From an uncultured Lachnospiraceae bacterium (lineage in GTDB: Bacteria; Bacillota; Clostridia; Lachnospirales; Lachnospiraceae): a stretch of 27,820 bases of DNA. The stretch is taken from positions 1 through 27,820 of the forward strand of contig USJG01000012.1 in the NCBI GenBank assembly GCA_900554925.1, written 5' to 3'. The position numbers were made by a program, and so were the translations under genes. Shown piece by piece: positions 1 through 7,092 of this stretch (positions within the stretch are counted from its first letter, which is position 1; every line of letters starts with the position of its first letter). Under the pieces are notes generated by a model, which was given only the letters and a program-made list of their open reading frames with translations, had not been told where the DNA came from and searched no databases.

Positions 1-387
1 GCGTCTATCAATTTCGTGGAGGAGGGAATTGAGAAGACGGTAGATCAGGTACCTGCCAATAAGGTAATTAATGCAGTTCCGTTCTATACCAGAATATGGG
101 AGACTAAAGAAGGACAGCTCAGCAGCCAGGCAGTGGGCATGGATGTGGCGGAAGAGTTCGTAAACGTTCATAATATTCCAGTGGAATGGGACGAGGAAAC
201 CTGCCAGAATTATGGAGAATATACAGACGGAACCAGCCTGTATCAGGTATGGCTTGAGGATGAAAGCTCCATAGAGGTGAAGCTGAACATTATGGATAAA
301 TATCAAATCGGCGGAGTGGCCAGCTGGAGGCTGGGATATGAGAAGCCGGAAATCTGGGATGTAATTGAAGTTTATTTAAACAGATAA
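1..387 (+). CDS. GH18 family glycoside hydrolase (SleL/YaaH-like), 3' end only
   Basis: The reading frame is open from the first base of the window and ends with TAA at 385-387, so the N-terminus lies outside. The visible 128 residues match the end of a GH18 TIM barrel: an INAVPFYTRIW strand, then QVWLEDESSIEVK, then IGGVASWRLGYEKPEIWDVI, which is the typical closing strand and helix. The catalytic DxxDxDxE motif would lie upstream and cannot be checked. Proteins of this type in spore formers (SleL, YaaH) are N-acetylglucosaminidases acting on cortex or cell-wall glycan, often with N-terminal LysM repeats. The gene is followed at once by a strong terminator, so it ends a transcription unit. 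A spore role is inferred from the family and from the CwlD-like neighbour. Confidence 0.85.
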   Translation, partial: ASINFVEEGIEKTVDQVPANKVINAVPFYTRIWETKEGQLSSQAVGMDVAEEFVNVHNIPVEWDEETCQNYGEYTDGTSLYQVWLEDESSIEVKLNIMDKYQIGGVASWRLGYEKPEIWDVIEVYLNR

Positions 388-394
388 AGATAGG

Positions 395-428
395 ATAAGC
401 TGTAGGTTATACCTGCAGCTTATTTTTC
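395..428 (+). terminator. Rho-independent terminator after the GH18 gene
   Basis: A 13-bp stem pairs 395-407 with 411-423, with one U-G wobble and a 3-nt loop (tat). It is followed directly by a T-run at 423-427. It begins 8 nt after the GH18 stop codon and separates that gene from the cwlD-like gene. Confidence 0.88.
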
Positions 429-467
429 ATAAATATAAAGTGATAATTCATTTGGCGAGGCAGCGGT

Positions 468-1184
468 GTGACAGATAATCAGAACAGGATTTTAAAGCTG
501 GTAATGCTGGGGATTCTGATGTTTTCCATGTTTGTTGTGGCAGGGAAAGGGGCTGTCTATGTGAATTCCGTGCAGGTGGAAAATAAAAGAGACATTTGTG
601 TTGTGATCGATGCGGGACATGGGGGGACGGATCCCGGAAAGGTGGGAATCAATGATGAATTGGAAAAGGATATTAACTTAAAAATTGCCCAGTGGCTGAA
701 GGAATTTTTACAGGCAGAAGGAATTACGGTGGTAATGACCAGGGAAGGTGATAAGGGGCTGTATGATGAGAACGCCTCCAACAAGAAAGTGCAGGATATG
801 AAAAAAAGGCTGGAGATCATTGAGAGGGTTGATCCGGTGCTGGTAGTCAGCATTCATCAGAACAGTTATCACGAGGAATATGTGAAAGGTGCTCAGGTCT
901 TTTATTATAAGACCAGTGAAAGCAGCAAACGCCTTGCCCGGATCCTGCAGGAGCAGCTACGGGTTTTAGACCCGGAAAATAACAGACAGTGTAAAGGGAA
1001 TGACAGCTATTTTCTGTTAAAAAAGACTACGAAGCCAATTGTGATCGTGGAGTGCGGATTTTTATCTAACAGGGAGGAATCAGAAAAGCTTTCCACCCAG
1101 TTGTATCAGGAAAAGATGGCGTGGAATATTCATATGGGAATCATGAAATACTTAAATGGAGTGGAAATCAGTGGGGAAGAGTAA
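468..1184 (+). CDS. cwlD: N-acetylmuramoyl-L-alanine amidase, CwlD-like (Amidase_3)
   Basis: This 238-residue protein has an N-terminal membrane anchor or signal segment (about residues 10-30) followed by one zinc-dependent Amidase_3 domain. Visible motifs are VIDAGHGGTDPGKVG with the first zinc His, a Glu in the EKDINLKIA helix, SIHQNSY with the second zinc His, and IVECGFLSN with the catalytic Glu. CwlD removes stem peptides from spore cortex peptidoglycan to allow muramic-delta-lactam formation, which germination enzymes recognise. The length fits CwlD, but a vegetative amidase cannot be excluded. The start is GTG at 468, supported by GCGAGG at 455-460 with a 7-nt spacer. The gene opens a same-strand run with sua5, rpiB and the SleB-like gene. 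Confidence 0.82.
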   Translation: MTDNQNRILKLVMLGILMFSMFVVAGKGAVYVNSVQVENKRDICVVIDAGHGGTDPGKVGINDELEKDINLKIAQWLKEFLQAEGITVVMTREGDKGLYDENASNKKVQDMKKRLEIIERVDPVLVVSIHQNSYHEEYVKGAQVFYYKTSESSKRLARILQEQLRVLDPENNRQCKGNDSYFLLKKTTKPIVIVECGFLSNREESEKLSTQLYQEKMAWNIHMGIMKYLNGVEISGEE

Positions 1185-1263
1185 TAAAGGTAGTCAAAAA
1201 AATGGAAATGTGTTAGAGTAAGATAGAAAGTTTCGGATAATGCAGTATATCCGGGGAGTTGGA

Positions 1264-2313
1264 ATGAAGACAAAGATCATAAGGACAGACGAAAAAAATA
1301 TAAACAGGCAGGCTATTGCCCAGGCGGGAAATATAATTAAAGAAGGAGGGCTGGTGGCTTTTCCTACAGAAACAGTATATGGGCTTGGAGGAGATGCCTT
1401 AAACGTCGATTCTTCAGAGAAAATTTATGCAGCCAAAGGAAGGCCTTCAGACAATCCGCTGATCATACATATTGCGCAGATGGACGCACTTCCCAAAATT
1501 GTAAAGGAAATACCGGAGGCTGCTTATAAACTGGCACAGCGGTATTGGCCGGGGCCGCTGACTATGATTTTTGAAAAGGCAGACTGTGTTCCCTTAAAAA
1601 CCACAGGGGGACTTGATACGGTGGCGGTGAGAATGCCTTCCAATAAAATAGCAAGGGCGCTGATTGAGGCCGCAGGCGGATACATAGCCGCGCCCAGCGC
1701 CAATCGCTCCGGGCGCCCAAGTCCTACGGTAGCAAAATACGTGATTGAAGATTTAGAGGGAAGGGTGGATATGATCATTGATGGAGGAGAAGCGGATATA
1801 GGACTGGAATCCACTATCATTGATCTGACCGGAAATAAGCCCATGATTTTAAGACCGGGGTATATTACAGAAGAGATGCTGGAGCAGACCTTAGGCCAGG
1901 TGGAGGTAGACCGGACGATTATTGAGGGCAATTCTCCCGAAGCACCAAAGGCGCCGGGCATGAAATACAGGCATTACGCACCGAAGGGAAATCTGATCAT
2001 AGTAGAGGGACAGGCAGACCGTGTATGTGCCTATATTAATGAGCAAATTGGCATTTATAGCAGCAAAGGCCAGAAAACCGGTGTGATTGCAACGGATGAA
2101 ACTGCACAAAGCTACCGGGCAGACAGTGTGAAAAGTGCAGGAAAACGCTGGCAGGAGGAACAGATTGCCAGGCATTTGTTCCGCATACTCCGGGAATTTG
2201 ATGATGAGGGCGTACAGATCATCTATGCGGAGAGCTTTGAGCAAAAGGGTGTGGGACAGGCTATAATGAACAGGTTATTGAAGGCGGCAGGACATCAGGT
2301 GATCCGGCTTTAA
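1264..2313 (+). CDS. sua5: L-threonylcarbamoyladenylate synthase (Sua5/TsaC family)
   Basis: The enzyme makes threonylcarbamoyl-AMP from threonine, bicarbonate and ATP, the first step of t6A formation at position 37 of ANN-decoding tRNAs. The YrdC-like domain is seen in GGLVAFPTETVYGLGGDA, AKGRPSDNPLIIHI (the KxR motif), TMIFEKADCVP and APSANRSGRPSPT. After about residue 190 comes the linker APGMKYRHYAPKG and a second domain, so at 349 residues this is the long Sua5 form and not the short TsaC form. An in-frame ATG exists at 1240, but ATG 1264 has GGGGAG five bases upstream and fits the family start. In other Firmicutes this gene also lies close to rpiB and upstream of the atp operon, as here. 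Confidence 0.93.
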   Translation: MKTKIIRTDEKNINRQAIAQAGNIIKEGGLVAFPTETVYGLGGDALNVDSSEKIYAAKGRPSDNPLIIHIAQMDALPKIVKEIPEAAYKLAQRYWPGPLTMIFEKADCVPLKTTGGLDTVAVRMPSNKIARALIEAAGGYIAAPSANRSGRPSPTVAKYVIEDLEGRVDMIIDGGEADIGLESTIIDLTGNKPMILRPGYITEEMLEQTLGQVEVDRTIIEGNSPEAPKAPGMKYRHYAPKGNLIIVEGQADRVCAYINEQIGIYSSKGQKTGVIATDETAQSYRADSVKSAGKRWQEEQIARHLFRILREFDDEGVQIIYAESFEQKGVGQAIMNRLLKAAGHQVIRL

Positions 2314-2367
2314 TATAGAGCCTTTCAATTTTTAAAATTTTAAAAACAGATAAATGGAGGAAAGAAA

Positions 2368-2796
2368 ATGATAGCTTTAGGCAGTGATCACGGCGGATAT
2401 GAACTGAAATGTCAGATCATGGAGTATTTGAAGGAAAAGGGAATCGAATATAAAGACTTTGGGTGCTATGGCATGGATTCCTGTGATTATCCGGAATTTG
2501 GAAAGGCGGCAGCTAAGGCGGTTGCCAGTGGGGAGTGTGACAGAGGGATCGTGGTCTGCACTACCGGAATCGGCATTTCCATTGCGGCAAATAAGGTGCC
2601 CGGCGTCCGGTGTGCACTTTGCACTAACGCCTATCTTGCCAGGATGACAAGACTTCATAATGATGCCAACATGTTGGCTCTTGGAGGCGGGATCGTAGGC
2701 AAAAATCTGGCCGTTGAAATAGTGGAAACTTTCCTGAATACGGAATTTTCCAAGGAAGAAAAACATAGCCGCAGAATTGGAAAGCTGGAAGATTAA
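2368..2796 (+). CDS. rpiB: Ribose-5-phosphate isomerase B
   Basis: The enzyme interconverts ribose-5-phosphate and ribulose-5-phosphate in the pentose phosphate pathway (LacA/RpiB superfamily). The 142-residue length is typical. Visible motifs are the N-terminal IALGSDHGGYELK, YPEFGKAAAKAVASG, the active-site loop GIVVCTTGIGISIAANK with its catalytic Cys, and the conserved ALCTNAYLARMTRLHNDANMLALGGG. The start ATG has a strong Shine-Dalgarno (aaatggaggaaagaaa). It follows sua5 by 54 nt with no terminator between, so the two are probably co-transcribed. RpiB can act on allose-6-phosphate in some bacteria; nothing here suggests that. Confidence 0.96.
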   Translation: MIALGSDHGGYELKCQIMEYLKEKGIEYKDFGCYGMDSCDYPEFGKAAAKAVASGECDRGIVVCTTGIGISIAANKVPGVRCALCTNAYLARMTRLHNDANMLALGGGIVGKNLAVEIVETFLNTEFSKEEKHSRRIGKLED

Positions 2797-2843
2797 AGCA
2801 TGGTGATGTTCACAAATAGAAGAGATAAAGGCAGGTGAGGGAA

Positions 2844-4019
2844 ATGAAAAGAAAAGGGAAGCAAAGAAAGATTGCTGTATTTATGGTAGCAGTTATTTTG
2901 ATGTGCGCTTTTCCCATGACCTCCTATGCCGATAATGACAGAATATCTGATCTGGAAGAACAGATTGACCAGATAAAGAAGGAAAAAGAAGAGACCGAAA
3001 ATGAAATCAATGAAAAGCAGGGGGAGATTCAGAACCTTCAGGAGGTTACCGAAGGCCTTCAAGGTCAGCTGAATAACCTGAATTCAGATCTAACAGAGGT
3101 CAGTAATAACCTGGCAGAACTGGAGGAGAAGATTGCCGCTAAAAATGCAGAGATAGAAACTACTCAGGAAGAGCTGGAGGAAGCAAGGGAAGTGGAGGCC
3201 CAGCAGTATGCTGCAATGAAGAAACGCATTCAGTTTATGTATGAGAAGAGGGATTACGTGATGATGGAAATGCTTTTTGGGGCGGCTAACTTTTCGGATC
3301 TTTTAAACAGGAATGATTATATTGAGCAGTTATCGGAATATGATAGAAATCAGCTTACCAAGTTTCAGGCTACCAGAGAGGAAATTGAAGATAAAGAAGC
3401 ATTGCTTGAAAAGGAAAAAAAGGAACTTGAGGAACTGAAGGTATCTGTGGAAGCAGAGCAGAGTCGTGTGGCGGGACTGGTAAGTCAGACTTCTGGAAAA
3501 ATATCCAGCTACCAGAATGAAATTCAGGCCACGGAAGCCGAAATGCTGGAATATGAAAAACAGTTGGAGGAGCAGAAGAACAGTATTGCTGCATTGCAGA
3601 AGGAATTAGAGGAAGAAAGAAGGCTTTCGCAACTGGCAGCCCAGTCTGCATGGAGAGATATTTCTGAGATTTCTTTTGCGGATGGGGACAGGTATCTACT
3701 GGCCAACCTGATTTACTGTGAGGCAGGCAATCAGCCCTATGAGGGGCAGGTTGCAGTAGGAGCTGTTGTAATGAACCGTGTGATGAGTTCTGTGTTTCCG
3801 GATACTGTAGTGGGCGTAATTTATCAGAATAAGCAGTTTTCACCTGTTGCCAGCGGGCGTCTTGCCCTTGCCCTTGCGGAGGGCCATGCCACGGAAGCCT
3901 GTTACAGGGCGGCTGACGCAGCAATGTCGGGACAAACCACTGTGGGAAACTGTCTTTTCTTCAGAACCCCCATTGACGGACTTACCGGTATTCAGATTGG
4001 AGGGCATATTTTCTATTAA
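2844..4019 (+). CDS. Secreted cell-wall hydrolase: PcsB-type coiled coil plus SleB domain
   Basis: This 391-residue exported protein has three parts. A signal peptide (1-29) ends in PMTSYA. A long, charged coiled coil runs from about 31 to 265 and contains a PcsB/CwlO-like hairpin region (about 125-167: RIQFMYEKRD, then FGAANFSDLLNRNDYIEQL). The C-terminal SleB domain (Hydrolase_2, about 286-391) carries IYCEAGNQPYEGQVAVGAVV with the catalytic Glu near 293, then VVGVIYQNKQFSPV, and ends at GGHIFY. SleB enzymes are lytic transglycosylases of spore cortex or cell wall. In PcsB and CwlO the coiled coil binds FtsEX and gates the hydrolase; a similar gate here is inference. ATG 2844 follows AGGTGAGG; the GTG at 2835 lies within that ribosome binding site. 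The stop overlaps the stop of the convergent DUF402 gene. Confidence 0.88.
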   Translation: MKRKGKQRKIAVFMVAVILMCAFPMTSYADNDRISDLEEQIDQIKKEKEETENEINEKQGEIQNLQEVTEGLQGQLNNLNSDLTEVSNNLAELEEKIAAKNAEIETTQEELEEAREVEAQQYAAMKKRIQFMYEKRDYVMMEMLFGAANFSDLLNRNDYIEQLSEYDRNQLTKFQATREEIEDKEALLEKEKKELEELKVSVEAEQSRVAGLVSQTSGKISSYQNEIQATEAEMLEYEKQLEEQKNSIAALQKELEEERRLSQLAAQSAWRDISEISFADGDRYLLANLIYCEAGNQPYEGQVAVGAVVMNRVMSSVFPDTVVGVIYQNKQFSPVASGRLALALAEGHATEACYRAADAAMSGQTTVGNCLFFRTPIDGLTGIQIGGHIFY

Positions 4020-4498
4020 ATACCGGTGCCCGGTTCAATATATGCTTTTAATTTGTCAAAATCGCCGGAATAAATGATCTTAAGCAGTTTATCGAGCCGA
4101 AGAAGGCTGGATTTTAAGGTGTCCAGGCTGATGGAGCGGGATTCCAGCGCGGTGACAAGTTCATCTAAATCCACAACTTTTACGGTACCGTCGGGATAAA
4201 TGATCACATCAGCCAAAAGGTCAGTGACGATCATGGTATTTTCATTAGGGTGGTAATCGAAATCTACAATATCACAGTACCAGCAAAGAAGACGGTCGTC
4301 CTCATAACAGAATTTGCTCACTTTAAAGCCTTCTTTCAGAAAGTAGCAGGAGCTGCCATGATGAAGATCTTTCTTGGGATGGAGAGAATGCCAGGTGGTA
4401 ACGATATGGTCCTCGTCGCAGGACAGGATCACATCATCCTTAAGCAGAATACATTCATCGGGAATAATACGCTTGCGGTATAAAATGGGATTTGTCAT
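4016..4498 (-). CDS. DUF402 domain protein
   Basis: This 160-residue cytoplasmic protein has the DUF402 pattern: a small beta-rich fold with KVSKFCYEDDRLLCWYCDIVDFDYHPNENTMIVTDLLADVIIYPDGTVKVVDLDELVTALE, given here as a region at about residues 58-116, where the acidic residues typical of the family's metal site are visible (for example DIVDFD and DLLADV). Some DUF402 relatives are nucleoside tri- or diphosphate phosphatases; the substrate here is unknown. It is translationally coupled to the acetyltransferase upstream through an ATGA overlap (4495-4498), with AAGGAGG placed inside the end of that gene. Its stop overlaps that of the convergent SleB gene by 3 bp, leaving no room for a terminator between them. 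Confidence 0.8.
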   Translation of the reverse strand: MTNPILYRKRIIPDECILLKDDVILSCDEDHIVTTWHSLHPKKDLHHGSSCYFLKEGFKVSKFCYEDDRLLCWYCDIVDFDYHPNENTMIVTDLLADVIIYPDGTVKVVDLDELVTALESRSISLDTLKSSLLRLDKLLKIIYSGDFDKLKAYIEPGTGI

Positions 4499-5043
4499 AG
4501 AACCTCCTTTATGGGGATAAATGGTTTTTGGTCTTTCGCGTGATCGCTGATAAATTTTTCCATCCAGATTATGTCATACCAGGTTCCGAATTTATAACCC
4601 GATTTATGAAAATGTGCTGCCTTTCGGTATCCCATATGTTCATGGAAGCCAATGCTTTCCGGATTGGGATAGGTAATGCAGGCACACAGGTTGCAGATGT
4701 TTTGGGATTTTAAGGTCTTCTCTAATGCCTTATAAAGTAAGGTGCCGGCTCCGAGGCCATGATAATTCCTGTCTATATAAATCGAAGTTTCTACCGACCA
4801 GTCATAGGCAGCCCGCTTATGAAAAACGGATGCATAGGCGTAGCCAATGATTTTATCTCCTGATAACACAGCCAGATAGGGATAGCGGGAGGAAATATCG
4901 GCAATTCGGTTTTTAAACTCCTGCAGGGTGGGAACCTCATATTCAAAAGTGATTGGCGTTTCCCTTACATAGGGAGCGTATATCTCTAAAAGCCTGTCCG
5001 AATCCTTTAGGGTAACGGGCCGAATTGTAATCTGAGATTCCAT
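4495..5043 (-). CDS. GNAT family N-acetyltransferase (phosphinothricin acetyltransferase-like)
   Basis: The protein is about 182 residues of GNAT fold: ITIRPVTLKDSDRLLEIYAPYV at the N-terminus, KIIGYAYAS for beta-4, and the acetyl-CoA pyrophosphate loop DRNYHGLGAGTLLYKAL (R/Q-x-x-G-x-G/A variant). The C-terminus has the PNPESIGFHEHMGYRKAAHFHKSGYK pattern seen in Pat/Bar-like acetyltransferases, here cited as a region near residues 125-150. Enzymes of this subgroup acetylate amino groups of small amino-acid analogues such as phosphinothricin or methionine sulfoximine; the natural substrate is unknown. Two adjacent ATGs exist (5046 and 5043); GGAGG at 5051-5055 has spacers of 4 and 7 nt, so the inner one is preferred. 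It is the first gene of a two-gene operon with DUF402. Confidence 0.86.
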   Translation of the reverse strand: MESQITIRPVTLKDSDRLLEIYAPYVRETPITFEYEVPTLQEFKNRIADISSRYPYLAVLSGDKIIGYAYASVFHKRAAYDWSVETSIYIDRNYHGLGAGTLLYKALEKTLKSQNICNLCACITYPNPESIGFHEHMGYRKAAHFHKSGYKFGTWYDIIWMEKFISDHAKDQKPFIPIKEVL

Positions 5044-5080
5044 CATTTAGCCTCCGGAAAGTTTTCTCTTATTATGAAAA

Positions 5081-5109
5081 ATACTACTCTTAAATGAGAG
5101 GAAAGTCAA
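5081..5109 (-). promoter_or_regulatory. Sigma-A-type promoter for the acetyltransferase-DUF402 operon
   Basis: Read on the minus strand, TTGACT (5104-5109) is followed after exactly 17 nt by TAGTAT (5081-5086). It lies about 35 nt upstream of the acetyltransferase start, back to back with the atp promoter. Confidence 0.6.
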
Positions 5110-5165
5110 CGAATTTGAGGAAATCCGAAGAATGAAAATTTAATAACTATTTCATGATTATAACC

Positions 5166-5194
5166 TAGACAGAAGTTGGAAAAATGGGTATAAT
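5166..5194 (+). promoter_or_regulatory. Sigma-A promoter of the atp operon
   Basis: TAGACA (5166-5171), a 17-nt spacer and a perfect TATAAT (5189-5194). The predicted start is near 5201, about 43 nt upstream of the first GTG of the operon. No other candidate of similar quality lies in the 197-bp divergent intergenic region. Confidence 0.8.
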
Positions 5195-5243
5195 TAAAAA
5201 ATGAGCGCAGTGTCAAATAAGACAATTTGAAAGGGAGAAACAT

Positions 5244-5555
5244 GTGAAATTCAATCGAAGCGTATATCAGGCATTAACAATGATAGGACAATTTGGAATT
5301 AACATGTTGGTCCCTGTTTTTGTTTGTTCCTTTCTGGGAATGTTTCTGGATAAAAAACTGGGCACAAGTTTTCTTGTAGTGATCTTGTTTTTTGTGGGAG
5401 CGGTAGCAGGCGGTTACAATGTATATCGCTTTTCCAGACAGATATTTGCCAGAGAAAGCGAGATGTCCTCTTATCTGCATAAGAGCAGAAGGAACAGGAA
5501 AGATAAGGTTGAAAATGAAAGAAAAGATCACGAAAATAAACAGGACTCTGTTTGA
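5244..5555 (+). CDS. atpZ: AtpZ-like small membrane protein (F0F1 ATPase gene 1 family)
   Basis: This 103-residue protein has two transmembrane helices (about residues 12-33 and 40-60) and a basic, hydrophilic tail. The first helix is followed by SFLGMFLDKKLGTS and the second ends in GAVAGGYNVYRFSRQIF, which matches the AtpZ family. AtpZ often heads atp operons in Firmicutes; it has been linked to AtpI and to magnesium supply or c-ring assembly, though its exact role is unsettled. The ATG at 5242 is followed at once by a stop, so the start is the overlapping GTG at 5244, with GGGAG at 5233-5237. The end of the gene overlaps atpI by 41 nt. Confidence 0.8.
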   Translation: MKFNRSVYQALTMIGQFGINMLVPVFVCSFLGMFLDKKLGTSFLVVILFFVGAVAGGYNVYRFSRQIFARESEMSSYLHKSRRNRKDKVENERKDHENKQDSV

Positions 5556-5961
5556 GCTTGAAACGGGAATCCTTTTGTTTGGAGTGGTGTGCCAGTTGTT
5601 CGTGTTCCTGATAAAGGACAAGGCATCCTATAGTCTGGGGCTTTGGATGGGAATACTGATAGCTGCAATAAGTGCATTTCATATGTGGTGGTCCCTTGAC
5701 CGGGCGCTGGATCTTCCTGAGAGGGCAGCGGTTAAATCTATGAGTATTCATAATATACTGCGGTATCTTTTCATTACAGCGGCGCTTATACTGATTGCCG
5801 TAAGCGGGATCGCCAATCCGGTTTCAGCATTTTTAGGCATCATGGGGCTTAAGGCATCGGCCTATATGCATTTTATAACCAGGAAAATAAGCGTGGTGAT
5901 TTACGGGGAAGAAATTCTTCCTCCGCTTATAGAAGAACCTGCCATAGAGCAGGATATGTAA
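5515..5961 (+). CDS. atpI: ATP synthase subunit I (AtpI-like)
   Basis: The 148-residue membrane protein has four predicted transmembrane segments (about residues 13-30, 36-53, 76-92 and 97-112), the arrangement of AtpI/UncI. AtpI-type proteins help assemble the c-ring of sodium and proton ATP synthases. The frame stays open further upstream, but residues before ATG 5515 are not family-like and would overlap atpZ even more; ATG 5515 has AAGG six bases upstream. Its first 41 nt lie inside atpZ in another frame, so the two are probably translationally coupled. The TAA stop overlaps the start of the atpB Shine-Dalgarno (TAAGGAGGTG). Confidence 0.78.
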   Translation: MKEKITKINRTLFELETGILLFGVVCQLFVFLIKDKASYSLGLWMGILIAAISAFHMWWSLDRALDLPERAAVKSMSIHNILRYLFITAALILIAVSGIANPVSAFLGIMGLKASAYMHFITRKISVVIYGEEILPPLIEEPAIEQDM

Positions 5962-5973
5962 GGAGGTGAAGGA

Positions 5974-6696
5974 ATGGGACAGGGAATTCTGCTATCAGAA
6001 GGCACAGAAGTTGATTTTATGATTCATGGAGTATTCTCTTATGAATTGTTTGGGCAGACTGTGTGGATAACCACAACACATGTATGCGTTTTGATCGTTA
6101 TGCTGATTATCATCGGCTTTTGTATTGCGGCAAACCGGGCGATAAAGCATGCAACAGAGGTGCCGGGTGGCTTTCAGAATGTAGTGGAGCTGATCGTGGA
6201 AAAACTGGATGGAATGACCAGCGGCGCAATGGGCAAACAGGCAGCCAGATACCGGAATTATATAGGAACGATCTTTATTTTCATATTGTTCAGTAATATT
6301 TCCGGGCTTTTGGGACTGCGTCCGCCTACTGCGGATTATGGGGTAACTCTTGCACTGGCTGTCATTACATTTACGTTGATTCATTTTAATAAATTTAAGT
6401 ACCAGAAGGTATCAGGTGTTCTGAAAGGACTGTGTGATCCATGGCCGATCTGGGCCCCGATCAACATTATCAGTGATCTGGCGGTTCCGATTTCACTGTC
6501 GCTTCGTCTGTTTGCCAACATTTTATCGGGAACAGCGATCATGGCATTGATATATACATTGCTGAGTAAAGTAGCTATCATATGGCCGGCGGCACTTCAT
6601 GTATACTTCGATCTGTTTTCAGGTGCAATCCAAACCTATGTATTCTGTATGCTTACCATGACCTATATTGCGGATGCATGCAATACAGGGGACTAG
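5974..6696 (+). CDS. atpB: F0F1 ATP synthase subunit a
   Basis: Subunit a is the membrane stator that forms the two ion half-channels facing the c-ring. The 240-residue length is typical and five or six hydrophobic helices are visible. The essential Arg is Arg178 in PISLSLRLFANILSG, and the last helix carries the polar pattern DLFSGAIQTYVFCMLTMTY. Other family marks are VELIVEKL and IFILFSNISGLLG. ATG 5974 has a near-perfect AAGGAGGTG five bases upstream. The ion specificity is better read from atpE, which has sodium-type ligands. Confidence 0.96.
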   Translation: MGQGILLSEGTEVDFMIHGVFSYELFGQTVWITTTHVCVLIVMLIIIGFCIAANRAIKHATEVPGGFQNVVELIVEKLDGMTSGAMGKQAARYRNYIGTIFIFILFSNISGLLGLRPPTADYGVTLALAVITFTLIHFNKFKYQKVSGVLKGLCDPWPIWAPINIISDLAVPISLSLRLFANILSGTAIMALIYTLLSKVAIIWPAALHVYFDLFSGAIQTYVFCMLTMTYIADACNTGD

Positions 6697-6783
6697 ATTT
6701 TAACAGGCAATATGGAAGCTAAGTTGGAAATCAATATTAAAACAAAATAAATATCATGCAAAAAGTATAAGGAGGAAACAAAA

Positions 6784-7035
6784 ATGGAATTTAATACAAA
6801 CTTTATTTTAGGTTGTTCAGCAATCGGCGCAGGTCTGGCACTTATTGCCGGTATCGGACCTGGTGTAGGACAGGGTATTGCAGCAGGACATGCTGCGGCA
6901 GCAGTAGGAAGAAACCCCGGAGCAAAATCTGATATTACTTCTACCATGTTGCTTGGTCAGGCGGTTGCGGAAACAACAGGTCTGTATGGTCTGCTTATAG
7001 CGATCATTCTGTTATTCGTAAAACCCCTTACGTAA
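6784..7035 (+). CDS. atpE: F0F1 ATP synthase subunit c, predicted sodium-binding type
   Basis: This is the 83-residue hairpin that forms the rotor ring. Helix 1 holds AGIGPGVGQGIAAGHAAAAVG, the polar loop is RNPGAKSD, and helix 2 holds GQAVAETTGLYGLL. The ion-binding carboxylate is Glu63. Gln30, Val61 (backbone), Glu63, Thr64 and Tyr68 correspond to Gln32, Val63, Glu65, Ser66 and Tyr70 of the sodium-coupled Ilyobacter tartaricus ring, with Thr replacing Ser as hydroxyl donor. Proton-type rings generally lack the Gln and the hydroxyl. An exceptionally strong Shine-Dalgarno (AAGGAGGAAA) fits the high c-subunit copy number. The 87 nt before it contain no gene. Confidence 0.96.
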   Translation: MEFNTNFILGCSAIGAGLALIAGIGPGVGQGIAAGHAAAAVGRNPGAKSDITSTMLLGQAVAETTGLYGLLIAIILLFVKPLT

Positions 7036-7092
7036 TATGCCGGGATGTGAAATATTGCGGCATAAGAGAGATTGTGGAAAGGAGGTTTGCGG

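Noticed and set aside
3370..3924. 184-codon minus-strand open frame inside the SleB-like gene
   Set aside because: It is the complement of the coiled-coil region, with biased Pro/Gln/His/Leu composition and no ribosome site.
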